DNA of 6,046 nt from Amylibacter sp. (GTDB lineage Bacteria > Pseudomonadota > Alphaproteobacteria > Rhodobacterales > Rhodobacteraceae), in assembly GCA_030625465.1 (NCBI GenBank), contig DAOUQS010000129.1:1-6046 (forward strand), given 5' to 3'. This document shows, in pieces, positions 1-5,645 of the stretch; within the stretch, counting starts at the first letter, position 1; every line of letters starts with the position of its first letter. The notes below the pieces were generated by a model. That model saw only the letters and a program-made list of their open reading frames with translations, was not told the origin of the DNA and did no database searches. The position numbers and the translations under genes are program-made.

Positions 1-50
1 TTCAAAAGGCGGTCAGAATAGGTGTCCAAAATATCAGTCCTTTTTTCAGC

Positions 51-2315
51 TTACCCGCACTTGGAATGCCCGCAATCACCGCAGGTCATGCACCCTTCAA
101 TCATGCGCATCCCGAACTGTCCGCAAGACGGGCAGGCAGGGCCGCGCGGGCGTTCGCCGACGGCAATGGCTTCAGCCTTGGGGTCTGATTTCAGGTGGGT
201 GCCTTCGGATTGTATAAACCCGATACGGACCATGTGTTGTTCGATCACGCCACCGATGGCGGCCAGAATGGACGGGATATATTTACCCTGCACCCATGCG
301 CCACCGCGCGGATCAAACACCGCTTTTAGTTCTTCGACCACGAAAGACACGTCGCCACCACGACGGAACACGGCGGAAATCATCCGTGTCAGGGCTAATG
401 TCCATGCGTAATGTTCCATGTTTTTGGAATTGATGAACACTTCAAACGGGCGGCGTTTATCGTTTTCGATCACGTCATTGATGGTGATGTAAATCGCGTG
501 CTGGCTTTCGGGCCACTTGATTTTATAGGTATGGCCTTCCAACGCGTCAGGGCGACTTAGGGGTTCGGACAAATAGACGACATCGGCGCCTTTATCAATT
601 TCGGGGGCGGCATCGGTTGTTTCGGAAACGGTCAGAACCGATCCGGTCACATCATTGGGGCGATACGTGGTACAGCCCTTACAGCCCTGATCCCACGCGG
701 CCATATAGACCTGTTTGAAATCGTCAAAGCTGATGTCTTCGGGGCAGTTGATGGTCTTGGAAATAGAACTGTCGATCCATTTTTGCGCCGCTGCCTGCAT
801 GCGCACATGATCCAAGGGGGCCAGTGTTTGAGCGTTGACAAAGTAATCAGGCAAGGCTTTGTCGCCAAACTTTTCACGCCACATTTCCACCGCGTAATCC
901 GACACTTGCTCTTCCGTACGAGAGCCGTCCTTTTGCAGAACTTTACGGATGTAGGAATAGGCAAAAACGGGTTCAATGCCGCTGGACACGTTGCCCGCAT
1001 AAAGGCTGATCGTGCCGGTGGGCGCAATCGAGGTCAGCAGCGCGTTGCGAATACCGTTCTTGGCGATGGCATCACGTACATCCGCGTCCATATCCAGCAT
1101 GGTTTCAGAGGCCAGAAACGCATCTTTGTCAAATAGCGGAAACGCGCCTTTTTCAGCCGCCAGATCGCTGGAGGCCAAATATGCCGCGCGTGCAATTTGC
1201 TTCATCCACGCTTCGGTGCGCGCCGCCGCCTGTTCAGAACCATAGCGTTGCCCGACCATCAGCAAAGCATCCGCCAAGCCGGTCACACCCAGCCCGATAC
1301 GGCGTTTTGCGCGGGCTTCTTGTGCCTGTGCATCAAGCGGGAAGCGCGATGCATCCACGACATTATCCATCATTCGCACCGCCGTGCGCACCAGATCATC
1401 AAGGGCTGCGGCATCAAGATCTGCGCCATCCCCAAACGGGTCTTTCACCAGCCGCGCCAGATTGATCGAGCCCAGAAGGCAGGCACCATAAGGTGGCAAG
1501 GGTTGTTCGCCACACGGGTTGGTGGCCGCAATGGTTTCGCAGTAATGCAGGTTGTTTTTCTTGTTGATACGGTCGATGAAAATCACACCCGGCTCGGCGT
1601 AGTCATATGTTGCCTGCATGATTTTATTCCACAGGTCCAGCGCCTTAACGGTTTTATAAACCGTGCCATCAAACACCAGATCCCATGCGGTATCTGATTT
1701 CACCGCGTCCATAAAATCGTCCGTGATCAGCACCGACAGGTTGAACATACGCAAGCGCGCGCCGTCCTGTTTGGCTTCTATAAACTGGTCAATATCTGGA
1801 TGATCGCAGCGCATTGTCGCCATCATCGCACCCCTGCGCGAGCCGGCTGACATGATCGTGCGGCACATCGCATCCCACACATCCATAAACGATAACGGCC
1901 CGCTTGCATCCGCCGCCACACCTTTTACCGCCGCCCCTTTGGGCCGCAATGTAGAAAAATCATAACCGATGCCACCACCCTGCTGCATGGTCAGGGCCGC
2001 CTCTTTCAGCATATCGAAAATACCGCCCATTGTGTCGGGAACCGTACCCATCACAAAGCAGTTAAACAGGGTCACAGACCGGTCTGTGCCCGCGCCCGCA
2101 ATAATACGGCCCGCTGGCAGAAACTTGAAATCTTCCAAGGCGTTATAGAACTTGCCAGCCCACATATCAGGTTGCTTTTCAACACTGGCCAGTGCGCCCG
2201 CAATACGCTTCCAGGTGTCTTCGACACCGTGATCCAGGGGCGTTCCATCCGCCTCTTTGAAGCGGTACTTCATATCCCAAATTTGCTCGGCGATAGGGGC
2301 AGCAAAACGGCTCAT
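51..2315 (-). CDS. nrdJ: Adenosylcobalamin-dependent (class II) ribonucleotide reductase
   Basis: Reduces ribonucleotides to deoxyribonucleotides in the cytoplasm, using a cobalamin-generated thiyl radical, so it works with or without oxygen but needs B12. The 754-residue protein appears complete. By family alignment, the loop NPCGEQPL carries the catalytic set N266, C268 (radical cysteine) and E270. C86 (in TLFNCFV) and C279 (in YGACLLGS) fit the redox pair that reduces substrate. PTGTIS (432-437) is the phosphate-binding segment. Residues about 586-692 match the TSCPD domain usual in long NrdJ proteins. The tail holds six cysteines: C728, C731, C742 and C745 look like a zinc ribbon, and C748/C753 form the C-x4-C pair expected for the thiol-shuttling arm. 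The ATG at 2315 matches the usual Roseobacter N-terminus; only a weak GAAAG lies 9 nt upstream. No cobalamin riboswitch or NrdR box was seen in the short leader. The family is certain; motif roles are assigned by homology. Confidence 0.97.
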   Translation of the reverse strand: MSRFAAPIAEQIWDMKYRFKEADGTPLDHGVEDTWKRIAGALASVEKQPDMWAGKFYNALEDFKFLPAGRIIAGAGTDRSVTLFNCFVMGTVPDTMGGIFDMLKEAALTMQQGGGIGYDFSTLRPKGAAVKGVAADASGPLSFMDVWDAMCRTIMSAGSRRGAMMATMRCDHPDIDQFIEAKQDGARLRMFNLSVLITDDFMDAVKSDTAWDLVFDGTVYKTVKALDLWNKIMQATYDYAEPGVIFIDRINKKNNLHYCETIAATNPCGEQPLPPYGACLLGSINLARLVKDPFGDGADLDAAALDDLVRTAVRMMDNVVDASRFPLDAQAQEARAKRRIGLGVTGLADALLMVGQRYGSEQAAARTEAWMKQIARAAYLASSDLAAEKGAFPLFDKDAFLASETMLDMDADVRDAIAKNGIRNALLTSIAPTGTISLYAGNVSSGIEPVFAYSYIRKVLQKDGSRTEEQVSDYAVEMWREKFGDKALPDYFVNAQTLAPLDHVRMQAAAQKWIDSSISKTINCPEDISFDDFKQVYMAAWDQGCKGCTTYRPNDVTGSVLTVSETTDAAPEIDKGADVVYLSEPLSRPDALEGHTYKIKWPESQHAIYITINDVIENDKRRPFEVFINSKNMEHYAWTLALTRMISAVFRRGGDVSFVVEELKAVFDPRGGAWVQGKYIPSILAAIGGVIEQHMVRIGFIQSEGTHLKSDPKAEAIAVGERPRGPACPSCGQFGMRMIEGCMTCGDCGHSKCG

Positions 2316-2329
2316 GGCATCAATCTTTC

Positions 2330-2334
2330 GAATC
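2330..2334. promoter_or_regulatory. GANTC (CcrM methylation) site in the nrdJ leader
   Basis: The palindromic pentamer GAATC/GATTC lies 15-19 nt upstream of the nrdJ start codon, directly next to its weak ribosome-binding site. In most alphaproteobacteria CcrM methylates the adenine of GANTC, and GcrA reads the methylation state at promoters. Reading every line for GAATC, GATTC, GACTC and GAGTC, I found no other copy in the window. The sequence is certain; regulatory use is inferred. Confidence 0.5.
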
Positions 2335-2371
2335 TTTTGGTAGAGAACAGAAGGTAAACGATTTACATTTC

Positions 2372-2386
2372 TTAATCCAATGTTAA
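2372..2386. promoter_or_regulatory. Candidate CtrA-binding site (TTAA-N7-TTAA)
   Basis: TTAA (2372-2375), seven bases, TTAA (2383-2386) is an exact match to the gapped CtrA consensus of alphaproteobacteria. On the minus strand it reads TTAACAT then TTAA, close to the extended form. It lies 57-71 nt upstream of the nrdJ ATG, a distance compatible with activation at the -35 region of an nrdJ promoter. It is only 9 nt upstream of the DUF1489 ATG, where binding would more likely block transcription. No ctrA gene is in the window, so the assignment rests on the motif alone. Confidence 0.45.
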
Positions 2387-2395
2387 TTTCACCCC

Positions 2396-2827
2396 ATGAG
2401 TGGAAAAATCAATATTCTTAAACTGAGCGTCGGCAGTGAAAGCGTCGAAACCCTGACCGCATGGCAGTCAGAACGCCGCGCCCAGATGGGCCGCGATCAT
2501 TCGCTGCACGTCACCCGCATGTGGCCACGGCGCGAGGCAGAAGTTTTCAATGGCGGATCAATGTATTGGGTGATCAAAGGCTTCATTCAGGCCCGCCAGA
2601 TAATCATCGGATTTGAAGAGGTGATCGGCCATGATGGTATCCGCCGCTGCGGTATTATGCTGGCACCGGAACTGATCCGTACCACAGTTGTTAAACGCCG
2701 CCCGTTTCAAGGCTGGCGCTATTTAACGGATGAGGATGCGCCCAATGACCTACCTGCAGGGCGCGCAACGGATGATAAACTACCTAAAGATCTGGAAATA
2801 GCATTGGCCGATATCGGTTTGATTTAA
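2396..2827 (+). CDS. DUF1489 family protein (conserved alphaproteobacterial, function unknown)
   Basis: This 143-residue soluble protein of unknown function has the full length usual for DUF1489. Recognisable family blocks are the opening ILKLSVGSESVETL (7-20), HVTRMWPRR (38-46), GGSMYWVIKG (53-62), QARQ (65-68), and RRPFQGWRYL (101-110) followed by DAP (114-116). It has no signal peptide, membrane segment or cysteine metal cluster. The many conserved R, W and H residues could suit nucleic-acid or phosphate binding, but that is only speculation. The gene diverges from nrdJ, sharing an 80-bp intergenic region, and converges on panC. The start fits the family N-terminus, yet no Shine-Dalgarno sequence precedes it. 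A GTTAAT hexamer (2382-2387) ends 8 nt before the ATG, so the mRNA may be leaderless. The family call is made from memory of its motifs. Confidence 0.88.
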   Translation: MSGKINILKLSVGSESVETLTAWQSERRAQMGRDHSLHVTRMWPRREAEVFNGGSMYWVIKGFIQARQIIIGFEEVIGHDGIRRCGIMLAPELIRTTVVKRRPFQGWRYLTDEDAPNDLPAGRATDDKLPKDLEIALADIGLI

Positions 2828-2852
2828 GACCTGACGACATTCATCAAGCCCC

Positions 2853-2894
2853 AAAAACAAACTAAAATAACACTAAACTAGTTTACTAGTTTAG
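2853..2894 (-). terminator. Probable intrinsic terminator of the hisS-hisZ-hisG-panC operon
   Basis: A perfect 9-bp inverted repeat, CTAAACTAG (2873-2881) and CTAGTTTAG (2886-2894), is separated by a 4-nt loop. Read on the minus strand, the stem is followed by a T-rich stretch (2872 down to 2853) ending in five consecutive T. This orientation serves transcription leaving panC, whose stop is about 105 nt upstream. The stem is AT-rich and therefore weak. On the plus strand no T run follows directly, so it is less likely to stop the DUF1489 transcript. The same bases contain the 8-bp unit ACTAGTTT twice in tandem (2877-2892), so an operator role is an alternative. Confidence 0.5.
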
Positions 2895-2911
2895 ATAAGA
2901 TCAGCATATGA

Positions 2912-2925
2912 AAAAAATATTTTTT
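2912..2925. repeat. 14-bp A/T palindrome in the AT-rich intergenic region
   Basis: Six A, TA, six T form a perfect palindrome between the convergent DUF1489 and panC genes. It sits in the most AT-rich stretch of the window, about 2845-2990. It could contribute a weak terminator T-run for rightward transcription or be a bent-DNA element. No function can be shown. Confidence 0.3.
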
Positions 2926-2998
2926 ATAGCAATTACAATGCGGTTAGTGGAAAATATACCTGATTATAAGGACATGGCAGCAGGTTAAACCGATGATT

Positions 2999-3847
2999 TT
3001 AGTTCACCAGATGATTGTCAATCAAACGCGCGCGACCCACATGGGCGGCGGCAAATATCCGGCATGAACGCCCTTCGGCCTTATCAATCATTTCCAGCGT
3101 ATCGGTATCGCGGCAATCCACATAATCCACCTGTGAAAACCCCGCCTTCAGTAACGCTTTTGCGGCTTTCATACATTCGTCTATGGCAAATCCGCCTGCC
3201 GCTATATCGTAAGCCGCTTTTTTCAGGATCACGTTCAGTTTGCGGGCGGTTTCCAATTCTTCCGCGTTCAAATACCCGTTGCGTGACGATAATGCCAAAC
3301 CGTATTCATCGCGCACGGTCGGCACGCCGTGAATGTCTGTTTCAATATCCAGATCACGGGCCAGCCGTTTGATCACCGCCAATTGCTGCCAGTCTTTTTC
3401 ACCGAAAAACGCCACATCCGCATGGGCCTGGTTCAACAGTTTTGTAACCACTTGTGAAACCCCGTCCATATGGCCGGGGCGTGCAAGCCCGCACAGGCAA
3501 TCGGTTAAGCCGTCGACAATCACGCGGGTTGAAAACCCTGCGGGGTACATTTCAGACGCGGACGGGATGAACATCGCATGCCCCCCCGCATCGGCAACCT
3601 TGGCACTGTCGGACTTTTCGGTTTTGGGATAACTGCCCAAATCCTCATGCGCACCGAACTGTGTCGGGTTGACGAAAATCGTGGTGATCACGCGGTCACA
3701 TTCGTTCAGGGCCGCACGGACAAGGGCGATATGACCTGCGTGCATATTGCCCATCGTCGGCACCAAGCCAACGCGCAAACCCTTCGATTTCCAAGCCGCA
3801 ACTTGTATGCGCATTTCTAGAACCGTGCGAAAGGTCTGGATTGTCAT
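2999..3847 (-). CDS. panC: Pantoate--beta-alanine ligase (pantothenate synthetase)
   Basis: Joins pantoate and beta-alanine using ATP, through a pantoyl-adenylate intermediate, to make pantothenate for coenzyme A; cytoplasmic. The 282-residue length is normal. Nucleotidyltransferase motifs are intact: VPTMG (29-33), the HxGH signature as HAGH (36-39), FVNPTQF (58-64), RPGHMDGV (123-130), GEKDWQQL (149-156) and LSSRN (186-190). H36, H39, N60, Q63, K151 and Q155 match residues known to bind ATP and pantoate in the Mycobacterium tuberculosis enzyme. The ATG overlaps the hisG stop as ATGA and has no clear Shine-Dalgarno sequence, so translation probably depends on ribosomes arriving from hisG. 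This is the last gene of the operon; panB is not in the window. Its wording (GNMH, KDWQQL, RDEYGLALSSRNGYL, LIDNHLV) reads less like the typical Roseobacter PanC I recall (GALHEGH, KDYQQL, READGLAMSSRN) and more like E. coli-type PanC, a hint of separate ancestry. Confidence 0.96.
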   Translation of the reverse strand: MTIQTFRTVLEMRIQVAAWKSKGLRVGLVPTMGNMHAGHIALVRAALNECDRVITTIFVNPTQFGAHEDLGSYPKTEKSDSAKVADAGGHAMFIPSASEMYPAGFSTRVIVDGLTDCLCGLARPGHMDGVSQVVTKLLNQAHADVAFFGEKDWQQLAVIKRLARDLDIETDIHGVPTVRDEYGLALSSRNGYLNAEELETARKLNVILKKAAYDIAAGGFAIDECMKAAKALLKAGFSQVDYVDCRDTDTLEMIDKAEGRSCRIFAAAHVGRARLIDNHLVN

Positions 3848-4560
3848 GTTTTCAACCCGGACAGATCCCAGCCGGTTTTTTCCGCCATCGCATCAAGCGC
3901 GCCCAGGCTTGCCTTTGACCAGTCCGCCGAGCGGCTGGCAAAGACGCAGGCTTGCGATTGCAAAATCAAGCCATCTGTCAATATTTTCAAATGGTTAGCT
4001 TCCAGCGTCGCACCGGATGAGGTGATATCGGCAATCGCCTCTGCCGTCAGGTTTTTGACCACGCCTTCGGTGGCACCCTGGCTGTCCACCAGTTGGTAAT
4101 CCGCCACACCGCGCGTACGCAAGAAGCTGCGCACCAGATTGTGATACTTGGTAGCAATACGCAAACGGTAGCCGTGATTGGCGCGAAACTGTGCGGCAAC
4201 CGCGTCCAGATCTTCAATGCAATCCACATCAATCCAGCCTTTGGGAACCGCTATAATCAGGTCAGCATGCCCGAAACCAAGTTCCTGCAAATTGACCACA
4301 ACACGTTCCCATAACGGTAGTTTTTCATGGATCAGATCGGTGCCGGTTACGCCCAGATGAATGCGTCCCGCTTTCAGTTCACGCGGGATTTCCCCCGCTG
4401 ACAACATCACCAGTTCGACCCCGTCAACGCCTGTGACAACGCCCGAATATTCGCGGTCACTGCCGGTGCGGGCCAGCGTTATACCGTGGCTTGCAAACCA
4501 GTCCATGGTTTTGGCCTGAAGCCGCCCTTTGGATGGTACACCAAGTTTCAAGCTGCTCAT
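3844..4560 (-). CDS. hisG: ATP phosphoribosyltransferase catalytic subunit, short form
   Basis: Catalyses the first committed step of histidine biosynthesis, joining ATP and PRPP to give N1-phosphoribosyl-ATP and pyrophosphate. At 238 residues it is the short form (HisG_S), lacking the C-terminal regulatory domain of the roughly 300-residue long form, so it depends on HisZ, encoded immediately upstream. Visible motifs are LGVPSKGRL (6-14), GVTGTDLI (70-77), RIATKYHNLVRSFL (134-147), and the PRPP-binding region around ADITSSGATLEAN (177-189). The start overlaps the hisZ stop as ATGA and has its own good ribosome-binding site (AGGGGA, 6-nt spacer). Its TGA overlaps the panC start in the same way. 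Feedback inhibition by histidine is expected to act through HisZ, by analogy with studied HisG_S-HisZ complexes. Confidence 0.97.
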   Translation of the reverse strand: MSSLKLGVPSKGRLQAKTMDWFASHGITLARTGSDREYSGVVTGVDGVELVMLSAGEIPRELKAGRIHLGVTGTDLIHEKLPLWERVVVNLQELGFGHADLIIAVPKGWIDVDCIEDLDAVAAQFRANHGYRLRIATKYHNLVRSFLRTRGVADYQLVDSQGATEGVVKNLTAEAIADITSSGATLEANHLKILTDGLILQSQACVFASRSADWSKASLGALDAMAEKTGWDLSGLKT

Positions 4561-5645
4561 GATGCGTCCCCTACTATTGCCAATGCATCGGGGCGGATAA
4601 CGCCACCGACGGCAGGAATAGACCGCCCCTGCCCCAGCACTTGTGTCATGGCATCGTAGCGCCCACCGCTGGAAACCGGATTTTCACCGTCAAAAAAGCC
4701 GAAGACGAAACCGTCGTAATATTCCATCGATGTCAGGCCAAAATTGGCCTCGAACGGCAAGGTATCTATATCCACACCTTTGGCCGCCATCGCGTTCAAG
4801 CGCGCTTCCAACCGGTCGACCGCCAGCGTAAAACCTTGCAATCTATCTTGCACCGCGCGCAATGCGTGCAACGCGTCCAAGGCAGGCCCGTGGACCGCCA
4901 GCAATTCTTCCAGAACTTCCACCTCGGCCGCAGGGATCGGGGCGGTTGCCGCATCATCATGCAGGCTTGCAACCCGCGCAAGAACCTCGGCCTGGCTGCG
5001 CACACCCAAAAATGGCCCAGCGGCAGCCATAACCGCCTTTGCGCTTTTCGCATTGACCTGTTTCAACAAGGAAGCCCGTGACGGAAGGTTATCAACCTTG
5101 CCACTATACCAGTCCAGCAACTGGCGAAAACGCGCAGGTCGCCATATCTGCCTTTTAAGACGTTCTTTGCGGCGATCTGTGGTTGTCAGCCCTTCAATTG
5201 CCGCCGTCAAAAGCCCGACATCACCCGTGGCCATGCGCAAATCATAAGGCTTTAAAATCTCGTGGAACAACGCGAACACTTCCGCGTCTGAGGCCGCAGG
5301 ATCGTGGCGGTCGAACAATTCAAACCCGACTTGCAAATATTCCTTGGCACGTCCCGCACCCGGTTCCTGTTTACGCCAAACCGGACCGTTATAAGTGTAG
5401 CGCGCAGGTTCGGCGCCGTCCTTCATGTGCATCTGCACCACAGGCACGGTAAAGTCGGGCCGCAGCATTTGTTCGCCGTCCACAGGGTCATCCGTGACAT
5501 AGGCGCGACCCCGAATATCTTCGCCATACAGGTCCAGCAGCACTTCCGCAGGTTGCAAGGCTTCAGCCTCAACCGGGATGGCACCCGCCCCGATAAAGGT
5601 GTTCGATAGGATGCCTGCCAGTGTTTTCACCGCTACAGGTGACAT
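4557..5645 (-). CDS. hisZ: ATP phosphoribosyltransferase regulatory subunit (HisRS paralogue)
   Basis: Partner and regulatory subunit of short-form HisG. The two form a hetero-oligomer that starts histidine synthesis and is inhibited by histidine. The 362-residue protein is a class II aminoacyl-tRNA synthetase catalytic core without the anticodon-binding domain. Core elements are MLRPDFTVPVV (60-70), the motif-2-like YNGPVWRKQ (85-93) with YLQVGFELF (103-111), and the motif-3-like SSGGRYD (325-331) with GGVIRPDAL (347-355). The middle, about 150-300, is divergent and helical-looking. It is probably not a synthetase: the anticodon domain is absent, and the true hisS lies directly upstream. The start overlaps the hisS stop as TGATG, with GAGGG 9 nt upstream. 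Adjacency to its paralogue hisS is the arrangement I recall as common in Rhodobacteraceae. HisZ identity rests on length, the adjacent short HisG, and the LYGEDIRGRAYVT segment (39-51). Confidence 0.95.
   Translation of the reverse strand: MSPVAVKTLAGILSNTFIGAGAIPVEAEALQPAEVLLDLYGEDIRGRAYVTDDPVDGEQMLRPDFTVPVVQMHMKDGAEPARYTYNGPVWRKQEPGAGRAKEYLQVGFELFDRHDPAASDAEVFALFHEILKPYDLRMATGDVGLLTAAIEGLTTTDRRKERLKRQIWRPARFRQLLDWYSGKVDNLPSRASLLKQVNAKSAKAVMAAAGPFLGVRSQAEVLARVASLHDDAATAPIPAAEVEVLEELLAVHGPALDALHALRAVQDRLQGFTLAVDRLEARLNAMAAKGVDIDTLPFEANFGLTSMEYYDGFVFGFFDGENPVSSGGRYDAMTQVLGQGRSIPAVGGVIRPDALAIVGDAS
4567..4572 (-). promoter_or_regulatory. Ribosome-binding site of hisG inside the hisZ 3' end
   Basis: AGGGGA on the minus strand, 6 nt before the hisG ATG, supports that start and shows hisG can recruit its own ribosomes. 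The panC junction downstream has the same ATGA overlap but lacks such a sequence. Confidence 0.65.

Noticed and set aside
1..50. Terminator for nrdJ downstream of its stop
   Set aside because: I found no convincing stem-loop followed by a T run on the minus strand within these 50 bases. Any terminator lies beyond the window or is Rho-dependent.
1363..1371. TTATCCATC resembling a DnaA box
   Set aside because: It mismatches the consensus TTATCCACA at its end, lies inside conserved nrdJ coding sequence, and has no neighbouring boxes or AT-rich unwinding region.
1197..1697. 166-codon open frame on the plus strand inside nrdJ
   Set aside because: It is antisense to a clearly conserved coding region, shows no recognisable family motif, and several similar overlapping frames exist at the same place. 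It is a shadow of nrdJ codon use.
2908..2988. 26-codon open frame (begins MKKIFFIAITM) in the AT-rich gap
   Set aside because: It starts like a small membrane or secreted peptide, but there is no good ribosome-binding site. The N-terminal codons are explained by the A/T palindrome, and nothing shows conservation. Ribosome profiling or conservation in relatives would be needed to revive it.
4744..5247. 167-codon open frame on the plus strand inside hisZ
   Set aside because: It is antisense to hisZ, with low-complexity Ala/Arg/Ser composition typical of a complementary-strand shadow, and no motif or start signal.
4557..5645. HisZ read as a second, truncated histidyl-tRNA synthetase
   Set aside because: It has the synthetase-like core but no anticodon domain, and it sits directly before a short-form HisG that requires HisZ. 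Its length fits a complete HisZ, not a broken hisS.
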